Of a DNA stretch of 64,000 nucleotides, positions 25,850-35,093 are shown piece by piece (position 1 is the stretch's first letter; each line of letters starts with the position of its first letter). Source of the stretch: Thermoanaerobaculia bacterium (GTDB lineage: Bacteria; Acidobacteriota; Thermoanaerobaculia; UBA5066); assembly GCA_022071945.1 (NCBI GenBank), contig JAJVIN010000024.1:101602-165601 (forward strand), in the 5' to 3' direction. Both the position numbers and the translations under genes were made by a program. A model generated the notes under the pieces. The model saw only the letters and a list, made by a program, of their open reading frames with translations, was not told where the DNA came from and ran no database searches.

Positions 25850-28373
25850 CGGTATCCGTCAGCGCGATCCGCGAGAAGAAGTCCCTCGCCTCCAACACGA
25901 TCGATCCGGCCTTCAGCTCGGAGGGGCTGTCCGCAAACCAGTCCCTCGGAAGGTACCGGGAGTAGGGCTTCTGGAGGAACCGCCGGCAGACGAGGACGAT
26001 CATTCCGAAATCGGTTTCGGTCCGGATGAGGCGACCCGCGCTCTGGACGACGCGCGTCATCCCGGGGATCACGTACGCGTATTCGAATCCGCGCTCGAAG
26101 CGGCTCGAGAAGTACTCCTTGAGCCTCTCTTGCTCGAACCTCACCTGAGGCAAGGCGGGAGAGACGACCACGACTCCGAGGAGCATGCGTCCGGGGTAGT
26201 CGACGCCCTCGGCGAAGGGCCCACCCGAGACGGTCATGAGAACGACGGGAGCACCTCCGTCCGAGAGGATCCGGAAGACGGACTCTCGCTCGAGCTCGGT
26301 CGATTTGGCCGATGGCCTCACGAGCCTGCGGCCCGGCAGGTGGGGCATGAGCTTCTGGACTTCGTCCAGGAAACGGTAGGACGGGAACAGAACGAGGACG
26401 TTGCCGGGACAGGCGCTCGCGAATCCAGTCAAAAGGCCGGCGAGCTCGGCGGCGCTCCCCTGCCGGGCGGCATACCGCGTGTCGATTCCCGACTCGATCC
26501 TCACGAGACGCCGCTCTTTCGGGAAGGGCGACGGGATGCTGACGGTGACCGTCCGGTCCGGCGAAAAGCCCAGGAGGTCCCGGTAGAACTCGGGTGGAGT
26601 GAGGGTCGCCGACATCCCGACGACCGCCACGCACTCCCCGAAGATCGGAGCGAGCATCCCCGATGGGTCCTTGCACAGGATCCCGAGGCGTGCCCCTTCT
26701 CTTCCCGACTCCACGAAGACGTCGAATGCCTCATCGAGCCCGGCTCCCTTCTCCGCCCTCCTCAGGACGTCATGGAAGCGGGCGAAGTCGAAGTACGCCT
26801 CGAAGAGCGGGTCCTCCGGAATGCGCTCGCCGCCGTTTTTCAGGTGCCCGATGTGACGGGCGAGCGTGGCCTCGAATCGGATCCTCAAATCGTCGAGATC
26901 GCTCGCCAGAAGCGGCACGAGCTCGGCGGCCTCGCCCTTCCCCTTCGGCAACAGGCTCCCGATGAGCGACTTGACGCTCATAAGGAGGTGCAGCATGTCG
27001 GGGGCAGCCGGTGAAAACGCGTGGGAGATGCCCTCGGAGAGGGAGTCGAGGCGTTCCTCCGACAGGGACGGAGAGAAGTACCCTCGGGCCCGATCGACGA
27101 GGTTGTGGATCTCGTCCACCAGGAGAACCGACTGCGAGAGGGCGTGCGGGTCGCGGAACCCCGACAGCGAGATCCAGGGATCGAAGGCGTAGTTGTAGTC
27201 GCCGATGACGACGTCCGCCTCTTCCGAGAGCTCCAGGGAGAGCTCGAAGGGACAGACTTCTTCCGCGATGCCAGCCTCCAGGATCGTCGCGGGCTCGAGA
27301 TCGCGATTCACCGACAGGAGGTGCGAGACGATGCCGGAGGACTCGAGCTTGGCCCCGTACTCGCTGGCGAACCGGCAGTGCTCCTCGTGGCAGAGGAGAA
27401 CGTCGTTGGCGCAGATCTTCTCCTTGGCGCGGAGCCTGAGAGTCCGGAAGGACTCACCCGAGAGCAGCCGGAGCGTCTTCATGAAGATGTCCTGCTGCGT
27501 CGTCTTCGAGGTCAGGACATAGAGCTTCCAGCCGTTCACGAGGCAGCTCTTCACGAGAGGCACGAGGGCCGCGGCCGTCTTGCCGATGCCCGTCGGAGCC
27601 TCGAGCAGAAGGTGCTCCCGGTTCTCGGCGGCCCGTGCCGCGGCGTCGAAGATCTCCTGCTGGCCGGGCCGCAGGCTCCCGAACGGGAAGGCGAGGCTCT
27701 GCCCCTCCTCGGCCTTCGCCTCGGCGAGGGCCTCGGCGTTGAGGGCCGCGACCAGGAGGCGCTTGACGCGGCGCTGAAGCCCCGCCTTGACCACCCCGGG
27801 GTCGAACTCGACCCTGTGAGTCTGGGTCGCGAGCGTCTCGATGTCGGCGAGGACGAGGTGCCCCTCGACGTCTCTCTTGCCCGTCTCGTGAAGCGCGAGG
27901 AGGTACCACTGCGTCTGGAGCTTGTAGCGGTCCCAGCGAGGCGATCCCTGAAGGCCGTCGAGCTCTTCCTCGAAGTGGAGAGACTTGATCTCCTCGACGA
28001 CGGTTCGGCCCGCGGGATCCTCGTAACAGCCATCGATGCGGCCCTCGAAGGTGACGTGGAACCCCTCCGTCTCGAACTCGTACCTGACTGCAACCTCGGC
28101 GCGATAGGCGGGATTCTGCGCCTGCGCATCCTCGAGCACGCGCCGGTGGACGGCCTGGCCGAGCCACTGGCGCGTCCGGCCATCCCCGCGGTCGAAGCCG
28201 ATCCGGCGCCACGACCTCTCGAGGAGGGCAGCGGGCGAGACGTTGATTGTCCTGGCCTCGAGGTCGATGCGAACCCCCATGGGCGGATCCTGCCATTCCT
28301 TTCGCGGCTTGGCCGCAACAGTTTTCAAAGGCTTCCCCTTCTTGCCTCGCGGTTCTGCTTCGAAACGCAGCAT
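25842..28373 (-). CDS. PD-(D/E)XK nuclease fused to XPD/DinG-type DNA helicase
   Basis: About 843 residues. The N-terminal part (about 60-215) has a RecB-type nuclease set: His76 in GQAVHRR, Asp114 in GRIDG, Glu128-x-Lys130 in VVEEIKS and a QxxxY-like helix (Q153, Y157). The C-terminal part is a superfamily 2 helicase with Walker A APTGIGKT (259-266), four cysteines for an Fe-S cluster (C321, C328, C333, C374) and DEIH (420-423), plus C-terminal motifs LFPSYRF and QSAGRLIR. Probably a DNA repair or processing machine. ATG 28373 is chosen; ATG 28280 would remove 31 residues that look unconserved. The frame continues far upstream, but that part is opposite dacB and not real. Confidence 0.88.
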   Translation of the reverse strand: MLRFEAEPRGKKGKPLKTVAAKPRKEWQDPPMGVRIDLEARTINVSPAALLERSWRRIGFDRGDGRTRQWLGQAVHRRVLEDAQAQNPAYRAEVAVRYEFETEGFHVTFEGRIDGCYEDPAGRTVVEEIKSLHFEEELDGLQGSPRWDRYKLQTQWYLLALHETGKRDVEGHLVLADIETLATQTHRVEFDPGVVKAGLQRRVKRLLVAALNAEALAEAKAEEGQSLAFPFGSLRPGQQEIFDAAARAAENREHLLLEAPTGIGKTAAALVPLVKSCLVNGWKLYVLTSKTTQQDIFMKTLRLLSGESFRTLRLRAKEKICANDVLLCHEEHCRFASEYGAKLESSGIVSHLLSVNRDLEPATILEAGIAEEVCPFELSLELSEEADVVIGDYNYAFDPWISLSGFRDPHALSQSVLLVDEIHNLVDRARGYFSPSLSEERLDSLSEGISHAFSPAAPDMLHLLMSVKSLIGSLLPKGKGEAAELVPLLASDLDDLRIRFEATLARHIGHLKNGGERIPEDPLFEAYFDFARFHDVLRRAEKGAGLDEAFDVFVESGREGARLGILCKDPSGMLAPIFGECVAVVGMSATLTPPEFYRDLLGFSPDRTVTVSIPSPFPKERRLVRIESGIDTRYAARQGSAAELAGLLTGFASACPGNVLVLFPSYRFLDEVQKLMPHLPGRRLVRPSAKSTELERESVFRILSDGGAPVVLMTVSGGPFAEGVDYPGRMLLGVVVVSPALPQVRFEQERLKEYFSSRFERGFEYAYVIPGMTRVVQSAGRLIRTETDFGMIVLVCRRFLQKPYSRYLPRDWFADSPSELKAGSIVLEARDFFSRIALTDTVS

Positions 28374-28397
28374 CCGCGAACCCTGACGGGTTAGAAT

Positions 28398-29942
28398 TTG
28401 TCCGCCTTGAGACCTCGCTGGCCTGGCCGGATTCTGCTTCTCTCCCTGGTCGTGATGACCCTCCTGCACCCATGGCCGGCTGAAGCCAAGAAAAAGCACG
28501 GGAGCAAGGGCAAGAAGGCAGCCTCTACCTCGACCCGGCGCTCTCAGCCCAAGCCCGTCTCCCTCGAGGAGCGGCTTCTTGCCCTGGCGGCGCGCCCGCC
28601 GATCCGGCGGAAGTCGGAGTTTGCCGTCACCGTCGCGAAGGCCGGAGCCCAGACTCCGCTGATTTCCGTCAACGGTTCGGAACCGTTGATCCTGGCCTCG
28701 ACGACGAAGCTCTTCACGTCGTCCGCCGCGCTCGACCGGCTCGGACCCGACTACCGCTTCAGGACTCGGATCTATCTCGACGGCGATCCCGACATCGAGG
28801 GCGTGCTCTCGGCGCCCCTCGTCGTTGTGGGGGGTGGGGATCCCGCGATTTCGGGCCGGCTCTACGACGACGACCCGATGGCGGTGTTCCGGCCGTGGGC
28901 CGAAGCGGTGAGGCACCGTGGAATCACGACCCTGCAAGGCGGAATCCTCCTCGACACGGCCTTCTTCGACAGCCAGCAGGTGCACGACGACTGGCCGGCG
29001 GCCCAGGAACAGGCGTGGTACCAGGCACCTGTCTCCGCGCTCTCGTACAACGACAACGTCGTCGCCATTCGCGCCACGGGAGCCGTGAGGCCAGGCTCTC
29101 CGGCGATCCTGGGGTTCTACCCGGCGGGGCCTCCCTTCATGTCTCTGATCGGCCGCGTTCTCACGGCACCGCACGGCTACGGCAGCGTCGGATTGAGGCG
29201 CCCGTCCGGGAGCCGGACGGTGCTCGCAAATGGGGTCGTGGGGCGAAATCAGACGTGGGCCGGAGTCGTGACGGTGCCCGATCCGGCCCTCTACCTTGGC
29301 CAGGCCTTCAGCCAGGTGCTCCGCGAAACGGGGGTCAGGGTCGCCGGACCGATGAAGGTCCGCCTCGAGAGGGCGTCCGAAGCTCCTGGCAAGACCCTCA
29401 TCCACATCCACGAAACGCCGATCCTGCCCGTGCTGGCCGTCTGCAACAAGCGCTCGCACTCGCTCTTCGCCGAGCAGATCCTGAAGACTCTCGGGGCCGA
29501 GAAGAGGGGGAAGGGCAGCTGGGAGAACGGGCTCTTGGAGGTGAAGGCCTTCTTGACGTCCCTCGGCCTGGATGCCCGGCGCTACCAGCTCGCGGATGGG
29601 TCCGGCCGGTCTCCGAACAACCGCGCCACCGCCGAGGACTACGTCGCGTTCCTGCAGGCCCTGGCCACGAAGTGGGAGAAGTTCTCCGCCTTCGAACCGA
29701 CGCTCGCGATCACCGGAGACCCGAACGGTTCCCTCAGGAAACGGATGCTCGGCAGCGCGACGTACTACAAGGTCTACGCGAAGACCGGCAACCTGGCGGG
29801 CGTCTCCACGCTCTGCGGGTACATCACCGCCCAGAGCGGGCAGCGGTACGTCTTCGCGATCCTCATCAACGGGGGCGTCTCCGAGGGGGCGGGCCACACC
29901 TTCCAGGATCGATTCCTGACCGAACTCGCGAAGTTCGGCTGA
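28398..29942 (+). CDS. dacB: D-alanyl-D-alanine carboxypeptidase/endopeptidase (PBP4, family S13)
   Basis: Periplasmic penicillin-binding protein trimming peptidoglycan cross-links. About 514 residues with a signal peptide (hydrophobic LLLSLVVMTLL, cleavage after AEA). The penicilloyl-serine motifs are STTK (SxxK, in ASTTKLFTSSAAL), SYN (in SALSYNDNVV) and KTG (in YAKTGNLAG). The insertion between SxxK and SxN is typical of PBP4. The N-terminal codon is uncertain: TTG at 28398 or TTG at 28407; TAGAAT at 28392-28397 could be the -10 box, which would favour the later one. Divergent from the helicase gene across 24 bp. Confidence 0.9.
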   Translation: MSALRPRWPGRILLLSLVVMTLLHPWPAEAKKKHGSKGKKAASTSTRRSQPKPVSLEERLLALAARPPIRRKSEFAVTVAKAGAQTPLISVNGSEPLILASTTKLFTSSAALDRLGPDYRFRTRIYLDGDPDIEGVLSAPLVVVGGGDPAISGRLYDDDPMAVFRPWAEAVRHRGITTLQGGILLDTAFFDSQQVHDDWPAAQEQAWYQAPVSALSYNDNVVAIRATGAVRPGSPAILGFYPAGPPFMSLIGRVLTAPHGYGSVGLRRPSGSRTVLANGVVGRNQTWAGVVTVPDPALYLGQAFSQVLRETGVRVAGPMKVRLERASEAPGKTLIHIHETPILPVLAVCNKRSHSLFAEQILKTLGAEKRGKGSWENGLLEVKAFLTSLGLDARRYQLADGSGRSPNNRATAEDYVAFLQALATKWEKFSAFEPTLAITGDPNGSLRKRMLGSATYYKVYAKTGNLAGVSTLCGYITAQSGQRYVFAILINGGVSEGAGHTFQDRFLTELAKFG

Positions 29943-30000
29943 GCCTGCCCGAAAGCTCAGGCGCCTTGCCACCAACAACCAGAACGACAAGAGAGGCGGG

Positions 30001-31326
30001 ATGGACTATCGCGCGCTTTTGAAGAATGTCGAAAAGACCCTGTCCTCGATCGAGAGAAGCGAGGACACTCTTTCGACCATCGCCAACGTCGCGGAATCGA
30101 TCGTGACGAACTTCCGGCGGGAACTTGGAATCATGGGCGGCCGGCTCTACGTCCACGACGAGGGGCAGTACCTCCTGCAGAGGGGATTCGGACGTTCCAA
30201 GAAGATCCCGGCGAACCTGGCGGTCCCCGCCGTCTATCCGCCGATCGAGAAGGCCATGGAGGAGGGTCTCGTCATCGCCGATCTCTCCGATCCCGGGGTC
30301 GATCGCGAGCTCGAGAAGAAGCTCGGGGTCACGCGTTTTGCCGCCGTCTCGTTCGGCGAGGGGAATTACCTGCTGTCCTTCGACGTGAGGCCCAAGGTGC
30401 GGCGGGAGGATCTCTTGCTCTCGCTCGGCATCATCCGCACCGTCCTGGACTCGAAGGTGAGGACCGAGAAGCTGGAGGGCTGGATGAACGACGCGCGGCG
30501 GATCCAGCAGAGCATCCTGCCGAGGGCGTTTCCGAGGGTCGCGGACTACGACGTTTTCGCCCTCACGTGCCCGGCCGAGATCGTGGGGGGCGACTTCTAC
30601 GATTTCATTCCGCTCTCTGACTTTGCCTTTGGCGCGGCCATCGCGGACGCCTCGGGACACGGCCTTCTCGCCTCGCTTCTCGTTCGCGACATCTACGTCG
30701 GGCTAAGGATGGGCATCGGCGGCGACCTGAAGATCGCCCGCACGATCGAGCGTCTCAACAAGATCCTCAACAAGAGCCGTCTGACCACGAAATTCGTCTC
30801 GCTCTTCTACGGGGAGTTCGAGGCGGATGGCGAGATCATCTACGTCAACGCCGGCCACACGCCCCCGCTTCTTTTGAGGAGCGGCGCGAAGGACTTCGAG
30901 ATCCTCGACTCGACCGGCATGGTGCTCGGGCCGTCTCCGAACGCGGCGTATGGCCGCCGCGCCGTGAAGATGCACCCGGGAGACGTGCTCTTCCTCTACA
31001 CCGACGGCATCATCGAGGCCACGAATCTGAAGGGGCAGGAATTCGGCGAGCACCGCGTGAAGAAGCTGATGAAGGCCTTCCGGAAAAAGCCGGCTCAGCA
31101 GCTCGGCGAGGCCGTGATGGCGAAGGTGAAGGAGTGGAGCGCGGGACACCTGACCGAGGACGACCGGACGGTCGTCGTCATCAGACGCGCCGAGAAGGGC
31201 GTCGCGAAGGCCCGTCCTCGAAAGAAGGCCACCGTGGCCCCCGTCATCGAGACGCCAGCCGTACCGGAGGAAGAAGCGAAGCCCGCCCCGGACGCCTCGC
31301 CCGTCGCGGAGCCAACGGAGGCCTGA
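30001..31326 (+). CDS. SpoIIE/RsbU-type PP2C phosphatase
   Basis: 441 residues. A roughly 150-residue N-terminal GAF-like sensory domain is followed by a short helix (ARRIQQSILP) and the PP2C SpoIIE catalytic domain: AEIVGGDFYDF (about 197-207), IADASGHGLLA, FVSLFYGEFE, YVNAGHTPPLLL, LFLYTDGIIEA and DDRTVVVIRR. All metal-binding aspartates are present, so it should be active, probably dephosphorylating an anti-sigma antagonist, although no such partner is nearby. The C-terminal 50 residues are a Lys/Pro/Glu-rich disordered tail. Confidence 0.93.
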   Translation: MDYRALLKNVEKTLSSIERSEDTLSTIANVAESIVTNFRRELGIMGGRLYVHDEGQYLLQRGFGRSKKIPANLAVPAVYPPIEKAMEEGLVIADLSDPGVDRELEKKLGVTRFAAVSFGEGNYLLSFDVRPKVRREDLLLSLGIIRTVLDSKVRTEKLEGWMNDARRIQQSILPRAFPRVADYDVFALTCPAEIVGGDFYDFIPLSDFAFGAAIADASGHGLLASLLVRDIYVGLRMGIGGDLKIARTIERLNKILNKSRLTTKFVSLFYGEFEADGEIIYVNAGHTPPLLLRSGAKDFEILDSTGMVLGPSPNAAYGRRAVKMHPGDVLFLYTDGIIEATNLKGQEFGEHRVKKLMKAFRKKPAQQLGEAVMAKVKEWSAGHLTEDDRTVVVIRRAEKGVAKARPRKKATVAPVIETPAVPEEEAKPAPDASPVAEPTEA

Positions 31327-31334
31327 ATCGGGGG

Positions 31335-31424
31335 CGCGGATGCCGTCTCTCTTCGAGGGCGTCCCTCCCCGAGGAGGGCGTCCCTCCCCGAGGAGGGCGT
31401 CCCTCCCCGAGGGCGGCATCCGCG
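31335..31424. terminator. Inverted repeat enclosing 19 bp tandem repeats between convergent phosphatase genes
   Basis: CGCGGATGCCG (31335-31345) and CGGCATCCGCG (31414-31424) are perfect 11 bp arms. Between them lie three tandem copies of a 19 bp unit (31355-31411, beginning GAGGGCGTCCC). The location between two convergent genes fits a bidirectional terminator, but no T-tract is seen. Confidence 0.55.
31355..31411. repeat. Three tandem 19 bp repeats
   Basis: Three perfect or near-perfect copies of a 19 bp unit at 31355, 31374 and 31393. The unit itself is rich in G-runs on one strand and C-runs on the other. Confidence 0.9.
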
Positions 31425-31430
31425 AGAGGG

Positions 31431-32381
31431 TCAGTTCTCCTTGGCCTTTTCCGGCTCGGGCTCAAGCTTGGCGGCGTCGACGGCCGGGACCGGACTCTCC
31501 TTCGGTTCCTCGGGCTGGACGGGCACCGGACCCGTCTTCACGGCCCGTAGGGAGACGTCCGTCGCCATGCGCTTGCGGCTTTCGGCGGAATCGTCGGCCG
31601 GCTCGGAAACGACCTCGCTCTCGGGGACCTCGATGACGATCGCCGTGATGTTGTCGACGCCGCCCCGGTCGTTCGCGAGCTCGATGAGCTTCTGGACGAT
31701 CTTCTCGTCCAGCGAACCCTCTCCGGAAAGGTACTCGAGGATCTCGTCGTCGGTGATCATCCCGGTCAGCCCGTCCGAGCAGAGAAGGAACCGGTCGTTC
31801 AGAGCGAGCGAGACCTCGATCAGGTCGGGCGAGACGTGGGTTCCCCCACCGAGCGCTCGGGTCACGACGTTCTTGAGGGGGTGGGACTTTGCTTCGTCGG
31901 GACTGAGGATGCCGGCGTTGACCTGCTCCTGGACCCAGGAATGATCGTCCGTCAGCCTGCGGAGCTCACCGTTGCGGAGGAGATAAGCCCGGCTGTCGCC
32001 GACGTGAACGAACGTCGCGCGTCCGTTCTCGAACAGGCTCGCCACGACGGTCGTCCCCATCCCCTTCAACTCGGGACGGTTCTGGACCTCGCGCATCACC
32101 CGGTCGTTCGCCTTCTCGACGGCCGTCGTCAAGCGGTTCCCCTCGAACGAGTAGCGGTTGTTGAAGCCGTAAGGCCACGTGCTCTCGTGCTGGTCCTCGG
32201 TCCCGGCAATGAACTCCTGGATCGATTCGACGGTGATGCGAGAGGCGACCTCGCCCGCGGCGTGTCCTCCCATTCCATCCGCCACGACGAAAAGACCGCG
32301 GTCGCGATCGACGAGATAAGCATCCTCGTTGTGCCGCCTCTTGCGGCCAACGTCGGTCAATCCAAATGCCCTCACAGCCAC
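31431..32381 (-). CDS. PP2C-type serine/threonine protein phosphatase (Stp/PrpC-like)
   Basis: About 316 residues. The PP2C domain has GLTDVGRKRRHNEDAYLVD, VVADGMGGHAAGEVAS, the LTDDHSWVQ strand, and LLCSDGLTGMITDDEI with a later GGVDNITAIVIEV: all metal-binding Asp residues are present. It should reverse Ser/Thr phosphorylation by Hanks-type kinases; none is encoded in this window. The C-terminal ~70 residues are Glu/Pro-rich and disordered. GTG 32381 is selected since GGAAGGG lies upstream and the TTG at 32417 would overlap the upstream DnaJ gene. Last gene of the long minus-strand run. Confidence 0.92.
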   Translation of the reverse strand: MAVRAFGLTDVGRKRRHNEDAYLVDRDRGLFVVADGMGGHAAGEVASRITVESIQEFIAGTEDQHESTWPYGFNNRYSFEGNRLTTAVEKANDRVMREVQNRPELKGMGTTVVASLFENGRATFVHVGDSRAYLLRNGELRRLTDDHSWVQEQVNAGILSPDEAKSHPLKNVVTRALGGGTHVSPDLIEVSLALNDRFLLCSDGLTGMITDDEILEYLSGEGSLDEKIVQKLIELANDRGGVDNITAIVIEVPESEVVSEPADDSAESRKRMATDVSLRAVKTGPVPVQPEEPKESPVPAVDAAKLEPEPEKAKEN

Positions 32382-32388
32382 GAGTCGA

Positions 32389-33039
32389 TTATCCCTTCCG
32401 GCCAAAGAAACTGCCAAAGAGATTTTTTTGCTCGGAGGGCCCCTTGAGATCGGTGATGTGCCGTCTGACCTCCGTATCGTCCGGATTCCACTTCAGGGCC
32501 TCCTCGAAGAAACGTTCTGCCTTGGACTTCAAACCGACCTGGAGGTACAGCTTGCCCGCTTCGCGAAGGAAGAACGGGTTCTGAGGCTCCATCTTCAGGG
32601 CAGCTTCGATGGCCTCGATGCCCTTGCGCGCCTGGTTCGGGACCTTCACGCAGGCCATGGCGAGGTAGTGAAGCGCCTTCGCATCCTTGTTGTTGTGCTG
32701 AACCGACAGGTCGAACATCTGCACGGCCGTTACGAAGTCATTCTCTTTGTAGGACTTGACGCCCTTGGCGAGATAGACCTTCGCGATCGCCGCTGGATCG
32801 GGGCCGTTCTGGCCCTTGCTCTTGTCGAGCTCGAAGTCATGAGCTTTCCGCCTCGGCCCGTTCGTCAGGACGTTCACCGCCTCGGTGAGGAGCTGGAAAC
32901 GGACCTCGGCCGCACGCTTCTTCTCCTGATCGGTGAACCGGTCAGGATGGCTCTCGCGGGCCAGGACCCTGAACCGGTCGCGAATCAGTTCTTCCGAAGC
33001 GTCTCTGGGAACCCCCAGCACTTCATAGTAGTTCGGCAC
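32389..33039 (-). CDS. DnaJ-domain protein with tetratricopeptide repeats
   Basis: 216 residues. The N-terminal J-domain (about 1-70) starts NYYEVLGVPRDASEE and has the essential HPD motif at 31-33, so it should stimulate a DnaK ATPase. From about 80 onward there are three TPR-like helices pairs (AKVYLAKGVKSYKENDF, KALHYLAMACVKV, FFLREAGKLYLQVGL). There is no Gly/Phe or zinc domain, so it is not DnaJ proper but a dedicated co-chaperone. Gap of 7 bp to the downstream phosphatase gene. Confidence 0.9.
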   Translation of the reverse strand: MPNYYEVLGVPRDASEELIRDRFRVLARESHPDRFTDQEKKRAAEVRFQLLTEAVNVLTNGPRRKAHDFELDKSKGQNGPDPAAIAKVYLAKGVKSYKENDFVTAVQMFDLSVQHNNKDAKALHYLAMACVKVPNQARKGIEAIEAALKMEPQNPFFLREAGKLYLQVGLKSKAERFFEEALKWNPDDTEVRRHITDLKGPSEQKNLFGSFFGRKG

Positions 33040-33137
33040 GGAGTCCTCTTCTGCCGCGCGAAGGCATTTGCTCCAAGTCTTCCAAGGTTCCCAGGATTCT
33101 CACACGACGTCCCGCGGGTTTTCAAGGCGGCTCGACA

Positions 33138-34184
33138 TCAAGCCATCCGCCGGGAGACCGCCCGGCGGGCAAATGTCCGGATCGCCTCCGGAACATTCTT
33201 GTCTCCCGCCAGCGCTTTCTGGTCCTTGTCCGTCAGCCGGTTGACGAGCGGGAGGGTGACGTCCACGGGCGAGCGCGGGTTTTTCACGAGCGTGAGCATG
33301 ATCGGGTACTTCTTGACCCACTCGCGCTTCATCGCGATGGTCCTCAGGACATCCTCGGAGACGCTCTTCATCGTCGCGATGCTCTGCGCGTCGGCCTCGT
33401 TGGTCTTCGGAGATTTCAGGACCGCGGTGGCCACGAGGCGGTTCTTGTCCCTGACGAGGAACAGGCGTTCCTCGCGGTTCCCGCCGTAGGCCAGCTTGAT
33501 CCGCTCCATGACGGACATGGTCTGGAGGCGCGAAAGGAGGCTCTTGAACTTTTCTTCCTGCAGGTCTTCTTCCGTGACGACGGCGTTGGCCGCCAGCGCC
33601 GACGGAGCCGCCTCCTGGGCAGCGGGAGCTTCCTCGGGGGCAGCCGGCTCTCCCGCGCCCTCGGCCTCTTTCTCCCTCTCCTTCTTGAGGAAGAACTCCT
33701 CGAGAAACTCATCCGCGCGCCGCTTGATGTCGGCCGACAGAGACGGATTCTCGAAAAGCCTCTCGACAATGACGGGCGCGGCGAGCAGGCGGGCCTGGTT
33801 CGTGACGAGAACGTCCTGAAGCTCGGGGATGATCCTCTCGGCGAGCCAGCCGAGGGTCTCGTCCGAAACGGCCTTGGAGCGGATGAGGGGCTCGAGGACT
33901 TTCGGATCGTTGGACCGCCTCGCGATCACGTCGAGTTGCTCGGGCCGGATGCCCGGGCTCGCGACGGCCCCGTTCAGCGCGGCCTGATCGAACCCCCGGA
34001 ACGTCTCTTCCGCCAGACGAGCCAGCTCGGCATCGCCGGTACTGAGGATCGAGCCGACTGCCCGGACCAACTCGGCCGGCGGGAGGGGCAGAAAGCCCCG
34101 CACCGCGAATTCCAGGATCCGCCGGTCTGCGCTCCCGGACTCGATCTGTTTGAGGAGATCCATGTCGGGAGAGGCTGACGACAT
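33138..34184 (-). CDS. Helical-repeat-like hypothetical protein
   Basis: Unrecognised 348-residue soluble protein. Residues about 1-165 and 220-348 consist of short amphipathic helices resembling HEAT-type repeats (for example NDPKVLEPLIRSKAVSDETLGWLAE); they are separated by an Ala/Glu/Pro linker (about 165-205). It shares its general style with the protein at 35094-35870, on the other side of the RodZ-like gene, suggesting a related pair. Starts 6 bp after the RodZ-like gene stop. Possibly a scaffold; function unknown. Confidence 0.7.
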   Translation of the reverse strand: MSSASPDMDLLKQIESGSADRRILEFAVRGFLPLPPAELVRAVGSILSTGDAELARLAEETFRGFDQAALNGAVASPGIRPEQLDVIARRSNDPKVLEPLIRSKAVSDETLGWLAERIIPELQDVLVTNQARLLAAPVIVERLFENPSLSADIKRRADEFLEEFFLKKEREKEAEGAGEPAAPEEAPAAQEAAPSALAANAVVTEEDLQEEKFKSLLSRLQTMSVMERIKLAYGGNREERLFLVRDKNRLVATAVLKSPKTNEADAQSIATMKSVSEDVLRTIAMKREWVKKYPIMLTLVKNPRSPVDVTLPLVNRLTDKDQKALAGDKNVPEAIRTFARRAVSRRMA

Positions 34185-34190
34185 CTTTTT

Positions 34191-35075
34191 CTATCCCTTG
34201 TTCGAGGATGGGTGGAACGAAGAGCGGTCGATCACGACGTTCCGGACGACCTGCCCCACCGAACCCAGGGCGGCGAGTTGACGCCCATCGACCGTCACCG
34301 AGACGCCTCCCGCATTCCCCAGCGTCAGGACAAACGTCTTGCCGCCGCGGAACTCGCGGACGCTGCCCCCTCGGCAGAGCTCCGCGACCGCGACTTTGCC
34401 GTCGACCGTCACTTCCGTCCAGCAGTCCTGCTGGAAGGTGAGGGTCAGGGTCAATCCGTCGACGGAAGGAAGGGGAGCGGCCGGCTCGGAGGGCACCTGA
34501 GCTGCCGCGGGCTCCACGGGCTGCGGCGGCGGGATCGCGACCGAGTTGGCCACGATCGCTGGCGGAAGGCCCATCGATTCCGCCCCCGTGCCGGGGAGGC
34601 CGCGGGTTTCCGGTGCTCCGCCGCTCGTCCTCTCGGGCCCGGGCGCCGGGGCCGGCCGCAAGAGCGCGTATCCCGCGGTCATCAACGCCAGGAGGAGCGC
34701 CAGGCTCCACCCCGCGATGGTCGTCCGGTACGAGAGCGAACGCCGGGGCGCCGAGGACGTCAGCACGACGCCTGTTCGGGTCTCGTCCCGCCTGCGGGCC
34801 AGCCCTTCCTCTCTCAGCCAGTTGTCGTAGACGTGGGAGAACGCCGCGGACGTCTTCTCGGGGTCGAGCCCGAGGTGGAGCGCGATGGAGCGGACGAATC
34901 CACGGGAGAAGACCTTGGCCGGCAGGTGCGAGAAACGGCCCGATTCGAGGGCTTCCAGGTGGCGGATCGAGACACGAGTGACCGCCGAGAGCTGATCGAG
35001 CGAAACGTCCCGCAGCTCTCTTTCCCGCCTCAGTTCCTCTCCAAACTCCTTTGAGCTCTCGACGTCCACGATCAA
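34191..35075 (-). CDS. RodZ-like helix-turn-helix membrane protein
   Basis: 294 residues. Cytoplasmic N-terminal helix-turn-helix of RodZ type (about 10-75: GEELRRERELRDVSLDQLSAVTRVSIRHLEALE), followed by KVFSRGFVRSIALHLGLDP. One membrane helix lies at about 120-140, then a Pro/Ala-rich periplasmic linker and a C-terminal beta domain (about 205-290, LTLTFQQDCWTEVTVDGK) like the DUF4115 domain. RodZ links MreB to cell shape, but similar proteins exist with other roles, and no mre genes are near. Confidence 0.85.
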   Translation of the reverse strand: MIVDVESSKEFGEELRRERELRDVSLDQLSAVTRVSIRHLEALESGRFSHLPAKVFSRGFVRSIALHLGLDPEKTSAAFSHVYDNWLREEGLARRRDETRTGVVLTSSAPRRSLSYRTTIAGWSLALLLALMTAGYALLRPAPAPGPERTSGGAPETRGLPGTGAESMGLPPAIVANSVAIPPPQPVEPAAAQVPSEPAAPLPSVDGLTLTLTFQQDCWTEVTVDGKVAVAELCRGGSVREFRGGKTFVLTLGNAGGVSVTVDGRQLAALGSVGQVVRNVVIDRSSFHPSSNKG

Positions 35076-35093
35076 GTCCCTGGCGATTCGAAC

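Noticed and set aside
28374..29990. Upstream extension of the helicase frame over dacB
   Set aside because: The extra residues are low-complexity and antisense to a clear PBP4 gene; the start is ATG 28373.
31340..31636. Open frames through the 19 bp repeats
   Set aside because: They result from repeat composition and lie antisense to the phosphatase gene; no ribosome binding site.
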